DNA from: Epulopiscium sp. Nele67-Bin004
GTDB lineage: Bacteria; Bacillota_A; Clostridia; Lachnospirales; Cellulosilyticaceae
DNA length: 26,754 bases
Direction of reading: 5' to 3'
Assembly (NCBI GenBank): GCA_002007315.1
Contig: LNZQ01000187.1
Span: 1 to 26,754, forward strand
Shown: positions 6,558 to 15,090 of the stretch, piece after piece
Numbering within the stretch: the first letter of the stretch is position 1
Layout of the letters: each line of letters begins with the position of its first letter
The notes under the pieces: generated by a model
Told to the model about the DNA's origin: nothing
Databases searched by the model: none
What the model saw: only the letters and a program-made list of their open reading frames with translations
Translations under genes and position numbers: made by a program

Positions 6558-8300
6558 TTAATTTACATCTACAATAACAACATCACCAAGCCAAGGTCTA
6601 CCGTTTGGAGCAATCTCCCAACCTTCAACTTCATCTGCAACTAACCAAGTATACACATAGTGATAAATTGGTATTATAGAATAATCTTCCATTAGTATAT
6701 CTTGTGCTTCATACAGGTATTCCATACGCTCTTGACCAGTTGTAACTCTAGCGTTTGCCATAGCTTCATCATAGTCATCATTATAAAATCTTATCGTGTT
6801 TTGTCCGTGGTCAGACAAGAATATTTCTAGTAGCGTATTTGGATCTGTGTAATCTCCGATGTATCCGTTTCTTGCAATTTCATAGTCACCAAGCGTTCTA
6901 GTTTCCAAAAATACTCCCCACTCTTGGTTAACAAGCTCAACTTCGATACCTAAATTTTGTTTCCACATCTCTTGGAATGCCTCGGCTGCTTTTTTGTGAG
7001 TTTCGTTTGTGTTATACAAATATTCTAGCGTTGGGAAGCCTTCTCCGTTTGGATACCCAGCATCAGCCAAAGCTTGTTGTGCAGCTTCGATATCAGCATT
7101 TTTTGATATGCCATAGTTGCCCGCAACGTCCATAAACTCATCACCGTTTGCATCTAAAAATCCAGGTCCGATAAATCCAGTTGCAACAGTTTCACCGCTA
7201 CGAGTTACTTGTTCAACAAATAGTTCTCTATCAATTGCAAGGCTTAACGCTTTTCGCACATTCACGTCATCAAAAATTTCATTTTCCAAGTTCATTGCAA
7301 GATAATAAGTACCGATGTTTGGCAATATGTGCATTTCTGTTGACTCTGCGATTAACACAGGTATTTCGTCTGCTGGAATTACGCCACTCATATGGATTTC
7401 ATCTGCATTAAATGCTGTTAGAGCAGTTGACGCATCAACTATCATTTTGCATACAACAGTGTCAAGCATTACATTGTCTGCGTTCCAATAATGTTCATTT
7501 TTTGTAAGCACAAGTTGGTCACCCATAGAATATTCTGATAAAACAAATGGTCCATTTGAAACTGCTGTTTCTGGATTTTTTGCCCACACGCCTTCAACGT
7601 CAACGATATCTTCACGCACTGGCAAAAATGAGTTTGCTATAATTAGTCTTAAAAAGAATTCACATGGGTTTGTTAGCGTTACTTCTAATGTTTTATCGTC
7701 TAACGCCTTAACGCCAAGTTCGTCGTATGACACTTCATCAGCAACGATTTCAACTGCATTTAACATATTTGCTGATACAAATAAGTTTCTATATTTTCCT
7801 GCTGTTTCAGGGTTCATAGCACGTTTCCAAGCATATTCAAAATCTCCCGCAACCAAATCTTGACCATCAGACCATTTAAGGTTATCTCTTAGTGTAAAAG
7901 TGTACACTAATCCGTCGTCAGACACTGTCCAAGACTCGGCCATAGCAGGTGTTAATTCGCCATCTATTTCACGAACTAGCCCTTCAAATGTATTGTTTAA
8001 TACGTATCCACCGTCAATAGCTGTATTTAGTTGTGGGTCAAGACTTAATGGGTCTACACCTAAGTTAAATACAAGTTCTTGAGTAGATGATATAGGATAT
8101 CCAGCTGGTGAAAGCTCAACAGTTTCAGTTGCAGGTGCTGTAGTTTCGTCAGCAGTTGTTGAACTAGTGGTATCGCTACTTGTACTGCTGTTGTTGCTTG
8201 TAGTACTACTGCTTGTGCTACTTGTATCACTGCTACAACCTGTTAATGCCCCTGTTATTAATATTGTGCTCATAATAGCTGTCATAAATTTTTTACTCAT
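6558..8300 (-). CDS. oppA: Oligopeptide ABC transporter substrate-binding lipoprotein
   Basis: A 580-residue family-5 extracellular solute-binding protein. The signal peptide ends in the lipobox LTGC with lipidated C22. A long Ser/Thr/Asn-rich linker (about 23-60) follows, as expected for a membrane-tethered lipoprotein in a Gram-positive. The mature part opens with the family motif LSPAGYPISSTQELVFNLG and contains the SBP_bac_5 landmarks PAMAESWTVSDDG, FTLRDNLKWSDGQ and VRKALSLAIDRE. It binds peptides outside the cell and hands them to OppBC. It is the last gene of the opp cluster, 127 nt behind oppF. Its own near-perfect sigma-A promoter should give it the excess over the permease usual for binding proteins. 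GGGAGG lies upstream of the ATG. Exact peptide preference is unknown. Confidence 0.93.
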   Translation of the reverse strand: MSKKFMTAIMSTILITGALTGCSSDTSSTSSSTTSNNSSTSSDTTSSTTADETTAPATETVELSPAGYPISSTQELVFNLGVDPLSLDPQLNTAIDGGYVLNNTFEGLVREIDGELTPAMAESWTVSDDGLVYTFTLRDNLKWSDGQDLVAGDFEYAWKRAMNPETAGKYRNLFVSANMLNAVEIVADEVSYDELGVKALDDKTLEVTLTNPCEFFLRLIIANSFLPVREDIVDVEGVWAKNPETAVSNGPFVLSEYSMGDQLVLTKNEHYWNADNVMLDTVVCKMIVDASTALTAFNADEIHMSGVIPADEIPVLIAESTEMHILPNIGTYYLAMNLENEIFDDVNVRKALSLAIDRELFVEQVTRSGETVATGFIGPGFLDANGDEFMDVAGNYGISKNADIEAAQQALADAGYPNGEGFPTLEYLYNTNETHKKAAEAFQEMWKQNLGIEVELVNQEWGVFLETRTLGDYEIARNGYIGDYTDPNTLLEIFLSDHGQNTIRFYNDDYDEAMANARVTTGQERMEYLYEAQDILMEDYSIIPIYHYVYTWLVADEVEGWEIAPNGRPWLGDVVIVDVN

Positions 8301-8390
8301 TGAAATTTGCCTCCCTTAAATATGTAGGTTTTAACTACTTAAATAAATTTATACCCTAGCCCTGAGATTAGTATATGATATAGTTTCCTA

Positions 8391-8419
8391 ATTATATTCT
8401 AGTGTTAAATATTTGTCAA
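8391..8419 (-). promoter_or_regulatory. Consensus sigma-A promoter of oppA
   Basis: On the - strand TTGACA (8419..8414), exactly 17 nt and TATAAT (8396..8391) are all perfect consensus. The start of transcription would lie ~85 nt before the oppA ATG. This lets oppA be made independently of, and above, oppBCDF. Confidence 0.82.
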
Positions 8420-8427
8420 CAGAAAAA

Positions 8428-9411
8428 TTATTGTTGGCTTAATAAATGGCACGCCACACTGTGGTTATTATCTAACACTTTTAGTTGTGGTTCAACTTGG
8501 CTACATTTGTCCATGCAATATTTACATCTCGTTCTAAACCTACAGCCTGATGGTGGATTTAACGGGCTTGGGACATCGCCGTCTAAGATGATGCGGGATT
8601 TTTTGTTTGCTGTTGGATTTGGCACTGGTATTGCGGATAATAAAGCTTGGGTGTAGGGGTGTTGCGGGTTTGTGTATACCTCGTTGCTATCGCCAATTTC
8701 AACCAGTTGCCCTAGATACATTACGCCTATTCGGTTGGAAATATGCTTAACCATTGACAAATCATGTGCAATAAATAAATAACTCATTTCCATTTCAGCT
8801 TGTATTTCTTCAAGCATATTTATTACTTGTGCTTGAATTGAAACGTCTAGTGCCGATATAGGTTCGTCGCAAATAATAAACTCTGGACTAACAGCTAATG
8901 CACGAGCTATCCCGATACGTTGTCTTTGTCCGCCCGAAAATTCGTGTGGATATCTGCTCATATGGTCTTTTAAAAGCCCGACTTTTTGCAATAAATTTGC
9001 TATTATATCTGTGCGATGTTCTTTGTTTGTCGCCAAGTTGTGGGTATCTATTGCCTCGCCTATGATATCCGAGATAGTCATTCGACTGTTTAGAGAGGCG
9101 TATGGGTCTTGAAATATCATCTGCATTTTTTTTCTATATGGCAACATTTCTTTATCTGTCAAATTTGTTATATCGGCGTTGTTATACAAAATTTTACCGT
9201 CGGTAGGTTGATACAATTTTAGTACAGTTCTACCTAGTGTGCTTTTTCCACAGCCCGATTCACCAACTAACCCAAGTGTTTCTCCTTTTTGAATTCCAAA
9301 TGACACGTTGTCAACAGCTTTAACTATATTTTGATGTTTTTTAATTAACCCTGAAGTTTTTATAAAATGCTTTTTCAGGCTTTGTATTTCAACTAAATAT
9401 TTATCATTCAT
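8428..9411 (-). CDS. oppF: Oligopeptide ABC transporter ATPase OppF
   Basis: A 327-residue ATPase with Walker A GESGCGKST (about 50-58), signature FSGGQRQR, Walker B IICDEPISALD and the AHDLSMV switch region. The C-terminal oligo/dipeptide-transporter extension carries a cysteine set (GCRFRTRCKYCMDKC ... ACHL) typical of OppD/OppF/DppD/DppF and proposed to hold a metal cluster in some relatives. The start is ATG 9411: GGAGGTG lies 6 nt upstream, while a start five codons earlier would overlap that site. It overlaps the end of oppD by 8 nt, so the two ATPases are translationally coupled. It forms the cytoplasmic heterodimer with OppD that drives peptide uptake. Confidence 0.94.
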   Translation of the reverse strand: MNDKYLVEIQSLKKHFIKTSGLIKKHQNIVKAVDNVSFGIQKGETLGLVGESGCGKSTLGRTVLKLYQPTDGKILYNNADITNLTDKEMLPYRKKMQMIFQDPYASLNSRMTISDIIGEAIDTHNLATNKEHRTDIIANLLQKVGLLKDHMSRYPHEFSGGQRQRIGIARALAVSPEFIICDEPISALDVSIQAQVINMLEEIQAEMEMSYLFIAHDLSMVKHISNRIGVMYLGQLVEIGDSNEVYTNPQHPYTQALLSAIPVPNPTANKKSRIILDGDVPSPLNPPSGCRFRTRCKYCMDKCSQVEPQLKVLDNNHSVACHLLSQQ

Positions 9412-10420
9412 GTGTTTCACCTCCAAGTTGTGCCTTTAAGTGGCTTGGTGCGTCGGGACTATGCAAGTGACACCTAACTTTGTGGCCGTTAGATATTTCA
9501 TATATATCTGGAATATATTCGGCACATCTATTTACCGCAAATGTACATCTATTGCAAAATGCACAACCTTTAGGTGGGTTTAGCATGTCGGGTGGCGAAC
9601 CTGCTATCGGAATTAACGTTTGTTTCGTCGTTAGTTCTGGGTTTGGGACAGACTTTAACAAGCCGATTGTGTATGGGTTTTGCGGGTTGTTAAACAATTC
9701 TATAACGCTAGTTTCTTCCATTATCATGCCACCGTACATCACAATTACTCTGTCGCATAGTTCCGCTATAACGCCCAAATCGTGAGTTATAAATATTATA
9801 GATGTATTTGATTTAGATTTTAGCTCTTTTAGTAAGTCTAAAATTTGTGCTTGAATTGTTACGTCTAGTGCCGTTGTTGGTTCGTCGGCTATCAATAGCT
9901 CAGGCTCACAAGATAGTGCCATAGCAATAATTGCTCGTTGCCTCATTCCGCCCGAAAACTCATGCGGGTAGTTGTTTATTCGTTGCTCAGGCGACGGTAT
10001 CCCAACGGACTTTAACATATTAATGGCGATATCTTTTGCCTCTTTTTGCGACACTTTTTTATGGGCACGGATTACTTCTGTCATTTGGTTTCCTATTGTA
10101 TATACAGGATTTAGAGCCGTCATCGGGTCTTGAAATATCATAGAAATTTCGTTGCCTTGTATAGCTCGCATTTGTTTGGGGGTTTTTGTTATTAGGTTTT
10201 CGCCCTTAAACAGTATTTCGCCATTTTTAATTTTGCCAGACTGTTGTAGCAGTTTCATAATTGACATGCAAGTGATACTTTTTCCGCTGCCAGATTCACC
10301 AACTATGCCAACAACTTCAGATTTATTTATATCAAACGAAACGTTTCTAACAGCTTTAACTTCCCCCAAATGTGTAAAAAATGAAGTTTCTAGTTGTTTA
10401 ACTTCTAATAGTTTTTCCAT
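9404..10420 (-). CDS. oppD: Oligopeptide ABC transporter ATPase OppD
   Basis: A 338-residue ATPase. Walker A is GESGSGKS (41-48), the Q-loop is MIFQDPMTALNP, the signature FSGGMRQR, Walker B LLIADEPTTALD and the switch FITHDLGV. The C-terminus holds the OppD/DppD extension with a clustered-cysteine motif (GCAFCNRCTFAVNRC, then RCHL). GGAGATTAATAT precedes the ATG. It starts 11 nt after the oppC stop and overlaps oppF. All catalytic residues are intact. Together with OppF it supplies ATP hydrolysis for peptide import. Confidence 0.94.
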   Translation of the reverse strand: MEKLLEVKQLETSFFTHLGEVKAVRNVSFDINKSEVVGIVGESGSGKSITCMSIMKLLQQSGKIKNGEILFKGENLITKTPKQMRAIQGNEISMIFQDPMTALNPVYTIGNQMTEVIRAHKKVSQKEAKDIAINMLKSVGIPSPEQRINNYPHEFSGGMRQRAIIAMALSCEPELLIADEPTTALDVTIQAQILDLLKELKSKSNTSIIFITHDLGVIAELCDRVIVMYGGMIMEETSVIELFNNPQNPYTIGLLKSVPNPELTTKQTLIPIAGSPPDMLNPPKGCAFCNRCTFAVNRCAEYIPDIYEISNGHKVRCHLHSPDAPSHLKAQLGGETHE

Positions 10421-10431
10421 ATATTAATCTC

Positions 10432-11619
10432 CTATTTTCGTAATCTTGGGTCAAGTGCATCACGAAGTCCATCACCCAAAAAGTTAAATGCAAACATAGT
10501 TAATGCGATTGCAACTGACGGTATAATCAGTTGATAAGGATATGAACGAATTCCGCCCAGTGCATCGTTAGCCAGTGTCCCCCAAGACGCTTGCGGTGCT
10601 GATATACCAAGTCCCATAAAGCTTAAAAATGCCTCGGTAAATATTGCACTTGGTATAGTCATCATCAGTGATACTATTATAGGCCCCATCGCATTAGGGA
10701 CTAGGTGTTTAACAATTATGTTAAATTTTGATACGCCAAGTGCCCTTGCCGCAAGCACAAATTCTTGCTCTTTTAGGCTCAAAACTTGCCCACGAACAAG
10801 CCTAGCCATTCCAACCCAATATACAGAGCCGATTGCGATAATTATCGTTTGTATCCCAGGTTCGATAAGTACCATTAGCATAATTACTATTAATAGTAGT
10901 GGGACAGAGCTTATAATATCAACAATTCGCATCATAATATTATCAAGTTTCCCGCCCTCATATCCTGCTATACCGCCATAGATGACACCGATAACTAAGT
11001 TAACTAATGAGGCAACAAGCCCCACTGTTAGTGATATTCTAGCTCCATACAATGTGCGTGTCCATATGTCACGTCCTAGGCTGTCGCTACCTAAAAAGTA
11101 TGTTTTATTCCATACTCTTGTAGTGTTATATTTGTCGATTAGTTCACCATTGACGTATAAGTCGTATTTATCTCTCATATCAGAACTGCTTGAATTTGCT
11201 TTTGCCATTGAATAATCAAATGTTATTTCAGCTCCGCCAATTTCATATAGATGGTATGCGTTTATCAAGTCTTTTTTTGTTTCTTTTATAGAAGACACTA
11301 TTTCGCCATTTGCCGTAACTTCTATTAGGCGATATTCGTTGTGCACATACACATAAATATCATCTACTATATTTATGACATTAAAGTATGGTGGAATATT
11401 GGACAGTTCTAGTTGTTGGTCGGAATAATTGTAGCCTGTAAAAAACGGCCCTATTATTGCGAGTAGTGCAATTATTACTATCATTATAAGCCCCATTATC
11501 GCCATAACATTTTTCTTTAGCCTTCTCCACACGTCCTCCCAATATGTGAGGCTTTTTCTAGTTGTTTCAACAGTTTGGGAGTCGGTGTTTATAGGGCTCC
11601 AATCGTTATTATCGTTCAT
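10432..11619 (-). CDS. oppC: Oligopeptide ABC transporter permease OppC with a large extracytoplasmic insert
   Basis: A 395-residue binding-protein-dependent permease. The first membrane helix is at about 37-60. The family landmark FLGSDSLGRDIWTR appears at ~175-189, then a five-helix core with the EAA loop (LAARALGVSKFNIIVKH) that docks on OppD/OppF. OppC proteins usually run near 300 residues. The excess is a ~90-residue polar stretch (about 80-172) between helix 1 and the conserved motif, facing outside, with alternating short beta-like segments. The start is ATG 11619, with AGGTG 6 nt upstream; the in-frame GTG three codons earlier lies within the ribosome site. It begins 5 nt after the oppB stop. 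The insert may help dock the binding protein. Confidence 0.93.
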   Translation of the reverse strand: MNDNNDWSPINTDSQTVETTRKSLTYWEDVWRRLKKNVMAIMGLIMIVIIALLAIIGPFFTGYNYSDQQLELSNIPPYFNVINIVDDIYVYVHNEYRLIEVTANGEIVSSIKETKKDLINAYHLYEIGGAEITFDYSMAKANSSSSDMRDKYDLYVNGELIDKYNTTRVWNKTYFLGSDSLGRDIWTRTLYGARISLTVGLVASLVNLVIGVIYGGIAGYEGGKLDNIMMRIVDIISSVPLLLIVIMLMVLIEPGIQTIIIAIGSVYWVGMARLVRGQVLSLKEQEFVLAARALGVSKFNIIVKHLVPNAMGPIIVSLMMTIPSAIFTEAFLSFMGLGISAPQASWGTLANDALGGIRSYPYQLIIPSVAIALTMFAFNFLGDGLRDALDPRLRK

Positions 11620-11624
11620 AACTA

Positions 11625-12548
11625 TCACCTTTCATCTATTTTAATTCTTGGGTCAACAAATGCATATGCAATATCCACTATCAACACCATAACAATATAT
11701 ATCGTTGCATAAAATAACGTAATCCCCATAATAACTGTGTAGTCACGATTTGTTATGCTATCTGTAAAATACCTCCCCATTCCTGGTAAGGCAAATATTT
11801 TTTCCACAACAAATGAACCTGTAAGAATGCTTGCTATCATTGGTCCAACATACGTTATTACTGGTATTAAAGCGTTTTTAAGAGCGTGTTTATAAATCAC
11901 CTTAAAGTGGCTTAAACCATTTGCTTTTGCGGTTCTTATGTAGTCCTGTCTAAGTATTTCAAGCATGCTAGACCTCATAAGTCTTGTGACATAGGCAAGT
12001 GAAAAACCAGACAATGCAATAACAGGACCTATATACCCACGCCATTCATTTAGTCCGCCAGCGGGGATAACCCCCAACACTTCGCCCCCAACATACATGA
12101 TAAACGTTCCGATTACAAAGCTTGGCACTGCAATTCCGATAGTTGCAATAAACATTACAATGTGGTCAAGTATCGTGTTTTGTTTTAGTGCAGATACGAT
12201 ACCTATTGGTATGCCAAGTAGTAGTATTACGCCTATCGCCACAAGTCCAACTTTTGCCGATGTTGGAAGTCCTTGCAATATAATGTCACTAACTTCTATG
12301 CCTGTTTTTGTCATAGACACGCCCAAATCTCCTTGAACGATACCTGTCATGTAGTTAAAGTATTGTTGCGATAGTGGTAAATCTAGCCCATATCGCTCCA
12401 TTAATATTGCTTCAACTTCGGGTGTTAGCTCTCTTTCTGATGCAAATGGCCCACCAGGGATAGAGTGCATTAGAAAAAATGTTATGCTACTAATGATTAA
12501 TAGCGTTGTAATCATAGAAAACAACCTATTTATTATATATCTAGCCAT
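11625..12548 (-). CDS. oppB: Oligopeptide ABC transporter permease OppB
   Basis: A 307-residue permease of normal family length. The N-terminal signature (RLFSMITTLLIISSITFFLM, then PGGPF) is followed by the soluble segment common to OppB/DppB (LTPEVEAILMERYGLDLPL), five core helices and the EAA loop (IRTAKANGLSHFKVIYKHA). The C-terminus ends in FVDPRIKI, as usual for the family. AAGGAG precedes the ATG at 12548. It is the first gene of the oppBCDF unit and forms the channel with OppC. In many Firmicutes this system also re-imports signalling peptides, which matters here because a candidate exported peptide gene lies about 2.7 kb away. Confidence 0.94.
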   Translation of the reverse strand: MARYIINRLFSMITTLLIISSITFFLMHSIPGGPFASERELTPEVEAILMERYGLDLPLSQQYFNYMTGIVQGDLGVSMTKTGIEVSDIILQGLPTSAKVGLVAIGVILLLGIPIGIVSALKQNTILDHIVMFIATIGIAVPSFVIGTFIMYVGGEVLGVIPAGGLNEWRGYIGPVIALSGFSLAYVTRLMRSSMLEILRQDYIRTAKANGLSHFKVIYKHALKNALIPVITYVGPMIASILTGSFVVEKIFALPGMGRYFTDSITNRDYTVIMGITLFYATIYIVMVLIVDIAYAFVDPRIKIDER

Positions 12549-12582
12549 ATTTATCTCCTTTCAACTTGTTTATATTTTGTAA

Positions 12583-12609
12583 ATTATATGATTGTATACA
12601 TAAATGTAT
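12583..12609 (-). promoter_or_regulatory. Possible oppB promoter with small dyad
   Basis: On the - strand TATAAT (12588..12583) lies ~35 nt before oppB; the -35 position reads only GGATAC. A small dyad ATACAT-AA-ATGTAT (12596-12609) overlaps the spacer and -35 region. The weak -35 with an overlapping dyad would fit regulation, but in AT-rich DNA a 6-bp dyad may be chance. Confidence 0.35.
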
Positions 12610-12683
12610 CCTCATTTTAACACCTGTTTATTAGAAAAGCAACAAATGTTTTATGTCACAGAAAAGAGATGAGGGGAAAATAG

Positions 12684-12716
12684 AAAAGCCCAGCAAGTTG
12701 TAGTTGCTAGGCTTTT
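12684..12716. terminator. Intrinsic terminator, usable in both directions
   Basis: AAAAGCC (12684-12690) pairs with GGCTTTT (12710-12716), and after one mismatch AGCAA pairs with TTGCT around a 7-nt loop. The - strand reading ends GGGCTTTTCTATTTT. It serves the - strand stalk-domain gene, whose stop is ~90 nt upstream, and separates it from oppB. Confidence 0.75.
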
Positions 12717-12805
12717 GTTTGATTATAAGTTTTCGATAACTTCTTTTGGTAAGTTTGTAGACGATACAATTATATCAATAGGAACGTTGTTTTTAAGTCA
12801 GTATA

Positions 12806-13744
12806 TTAATTTAGTGTAGACATTAATGAATGATAATAATTGTAGTGGTAATCATCTTCTGTTAATGCTGATGTGTATTTAGTTGATACCCATTCACCGA
12901 TGGTTTCAAGTTCATTAATGGTATTACGTTTTTCTTGAGAAAACTCATACCAAGTGTTTGAAATATTATCTTGAAGAATTAAAACGCCTGTGTTTGTCAT
13001 CATGTCGGTTTCAGAGTAAAGTGTAAAGGCATCAACAAGATTGCCAGTGCTACTTACAAAGTAGTAGTCATCTGCTTTATTAAAAAAGTATTTAACAGTA
13101 GTATTTGGTATAGAGCCATATTCTTCAGGTTCATCAATTAGGTTATATTCTGATTTTGCACTTGATAGCACTTCGTGAATACGGTTAACTGCCAAAGTAC
13201 TTTTAAAGTCGTTAAATACAACCCAGTCACCACCTTGGTTCATTGATGAAATGGAGTTAATTAAAACACCTGTTGGACTTGTAAAAGAAGTAGATGTGTC
13301 AACATACACAGCACCATCAACATAGTTTACATCTAAGTTGAAAGTTTCTGAAATAAATCTTAGCGGAACCATAGTACGTCCGTTGTTTATATATGGTGGA
13401 GCATCTAATGAAGTTTTTACTCCGTTAACGGTAGCCTCATCAGAACCGATAGTTAAAACTAGTTGTGAATCGTTGTAAGTTAAAGTTGCATTTGGTGATG
13501 TCCATTCGATAGGCATGTCAAAAAAATTGGCTATTAGATTGATAGGCACATAAACTCGTCCATCTTTTAATTCTGGTTCAACGTCTAAATAATATTTGCT
13601 ATCCACATAGTCTGATGCCTCAGAAGAATAATATTGTTGAGGTTCAGTTGGCACTTGCACACTGTCTATATAAATCGGTACGCTTGCAAAAACCGAACTG
13701 CTTAACATCAAACTCATTCCTAGTATGCTAAAAAATTTTTTCAT
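12806..13744 (-). CDS. Secreted protein with copper amine oxidase N-terminal-like (stalk) domain
   Basis: A 312-residue protein with a signal peptide (MKKFFSILGMSLMLSSSVFA, cleavage likely after A20). Residues ~55-145 match the Cu_amine_oxidN1 pattern: GRVYVPINLIANFFDM, then a beta strand pair, then NNGRTMVPLRFISETFNLDV. In clostridia this domain occurs in many secreted and wall proteins and has no oxidase activity itself. The rest (~150-312), with many Tyr, Asp and Ser, is unrecognised. AAAGGAAG lies upstream of the ATG. It has its own promoter (13776-13804) and ends toward the terminator at 12684-12716, so it is monocistronic. It probably acts outside the cell; function unknown. Confidence 0.85.
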   Translation of the reverse strand: MKKFFSILGMSLMLSSSVFASVPIYIDSVQVPTEPQQYYSSEASDYVDSKYYLDVEPELKDGRVYVPINLIANFFDMPIEWTSPNATLTYNDSQLVLTIGSDEATVNGVKTSLDAPPYINNGRTMVPLRFISETFNLDVNYVDGAVYVDTSTSFTSPTGVLINSISSMNQGGDWVVFNDFKSTLAVNRIHEVLSSAKSEYNLIDEPEEYGSIPNTTVKYFFNKADDYYFVSSTGNLVDAFTLYSETDMMTNTGVLILQDNISNTWYEFSQEKRNTINELETIGEWVSTKYTSALTEDDYHYNYYHSLMSTLN

Positions 13745-13775
13745 TTAAGACTTCCTTTCTGTTGTATAATGATAT

Positions 13776-13804
13776 ATTATAATTCAATAATAGTAAATAT
13801 GCAA
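13776..13804 (-). promoter_or_regulatory. Sigma-A promoter of the stalk-domain protein gene
   Basis: On the - strand TTGCAT (13804..13799), a 17-nt spacer and TATAAT (13781..13776) lie ~32 nt before the start codon at 13744. The -10 and spacing are ideal. Confidence 0.7.
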
Positions 13805-13822
13805 TGTTTGGTTTTATAAAGT

Positions 13823-13865
13823 AAAAAAACCTAAAGCCTCAAAGTATAGAATATTGAAGCTTTAG
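13823..13865 (-). terminator. Intrinsic terminator of the 335-residue secreted protein gene
   Basis: On the - strand CTAAAGC and TCAA (13865..13854, one mismatch) pair with TTGA and GCTTTAG (13842..13831). After one G (13830) come seven T (13829..13823). It lies 16 nt after the stop of the gene that ends at 13881. Confidence 0.85.
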
Positions 13866-13880
13866 ATAAGTAATAATAAG

Positions 13881-14888
13881 TTATTTGCTCACTGAAATAC
13901 TAACATTATTACCGCTTCGGCTTACAGTTGCATAGTCTGTAGATGGCGTTAAATAAGTATTATTAGTACTTCCATCTAGTTGTATATTTTTAAAAGTAGC
14001 TGAAACGTTACCTTTAATACTACTGTCAGATGAACTTGAACTAGCTATTGTTGCCAACACCTTAAAGTTCTGTATAGTACCTGGAGATTGCTTAATTTGT
14101 AAAATTGAAGTTAAATACGTGTTAGTTCCATTTCCTAATCTATCAGCATATTTGGCATATCCCATTTGTTTCAATCTGATATATCCATTATTATTAGACT
14201 CAATTACAAAAGATACATCCGTTCCTGGAAGATATCCATTCACGTGTTGAACCTCATTATAGCCACTTGCAAAATCTACAGTATCCGAAGTAGCCGAATT
14301 TCCAAGACTGAAATACGGCTTCCATAAATTATAGGCAGACGAATACTGAAGTCCCATATCAGTTTCAAAAGTTCCATTAAATCCAGAATAAATATAAGGT
14401 ATTCCGTTTGTTGCTGAAACAGTTCCTGATGATGGCAACGATACAGTTGCTGTTAAAGTTGATGCTCCATTTGCTACTATGTATTGGCGACCACCAATTC
14501 CACCATCAATCTCATCATTAGCCATAGTGCTTATTCCATAATCTTCAGTTATCTCTACTTCAAATGTTGATATTGTTACAACATCATCGCCGTTTTCATC
14601 AAAGCCTTTTTCGTAATAGTAGCATTGTCCGTCTAGCCCAACTTCAGTAAAAGTAAATACTTGTGGCATTGATGGATCGATTGATGGGTCAGCTATTGAC
14701 CTAGCATTTAAAACTTCTTCAGCATAGACTGCTTCAGCGGTTTCGATAAATGTTGCCATTCTTTCATCGCTTGTTTCTTGTGTTTCTACTTGTAGTGGTG
14801 ATGCTTGAGTTGTAGGGATTACTGAAGTTGCTGTTGTTGCAACTAAAGTAGCTAACATGGCGGCATAAAACTTTTGTTTGATTTTCAT
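13881..14888 (-). CDS. Secreted protein of unknown function
   Basis: A 335-residue protein. A signal peptide (positive MKIKQK, hydrophobic to about 24, cleavage near TQA-S at ~29) is followed by a Glu/Thr-rich propeptide-like stretch to ~75, in which TFIETAEAVYAEEVLNARS looks helical. From ~130 the protein is rich in Ser, Thr, Gly, Asn and aromatic residues in alternating beta-like segments (e.g. YIYSGFNGTFETDMGLQY, SSAYNLWKPYFSLG). The mature part contains no cysteine. The overall look is a beta-sandwich surface or secreted protein; I cannot name the family. GGAGGAG precedes the ATG. It is monocistronic, with its own terminator, and is divergent from the small peptide gene at 15213 across a dyad-rich region, making it a natural candidate target of that signalling locus. 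Confidence 0.82.
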   Translation of the reverse strand: MKIKQKFYAAMLATLVATTATSVIPTTQASPLQVETQETSDERMATFIETAEAVYAEEVLNARSIADPSIDPSMPQVFTFTEVGLDGQCYYYEKGFDENGDDVVTISTFEVEITEDYGISTMANDEIDGGIGGRQYIVANGASTLTATVSLPSSGTVSATNGIPYIYSGFNGTFETDMGLQYSSAYNLWKPYFSLGNSATSDTVDFASGYNEVQHVNGYLPGTDVSFVIESNNNGYIRLKQMGYAKYADRLGNGTNTYLTSILQIKQSPGTIQNFKVLATIASSSSSDSSIKGNVSATFKNIQLDGSTNNTYLTPSTDYATVSRSGNNVSISVSK

Positions 14889-14975
14889 AATTACTCCTCC
14901 GTTTTAAAAAAATAAGTTTGTTAAAGTTGATAGGTTAACTAGCTACACTGTTAAACTCTTACGTTTGATTAGGGC

Positions 14976-15012
14976 ATAATACATCTTACAAGTTGCGAGA
15001 AGATGTATTATA
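14976..15012. promoter_or_regulatory. 12-bp perfect dyad overlapping a - strand -10 box
   Basis: ATAATACATCTT (14976-14987) and AAGATGTATTAT (15000-15011) form a perfect 12-bp inverted repeat with a 12-nt centre. The flanking AGG and CCT also pair after a small internal loop. The outer edge overlaps TATAAT on the - strand (15012..15007), a reasonable -10 for the secreted-protein gene starting at 14888; no good -35 is seen. No T-tract follows on either strand, so a terminator is unlikely. Operator or leader hairpin is inferred. Confidence 0.55.
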
Positions 15013-15090
15013 CCTTTATGTATGTAGTTAAATGAAATTGAGCTAGTTGCTTAACTCTAAGCACATTATATAGCTTATATTTTTAAAATG

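Noticed and set aside
6167..6558. Two - strand frames across the end of the BceA-like gene and the hairpin repeats
   Set aside because: They translate GC-rich repeat units and the antisense of a confident ATPase, with no ribosome site.
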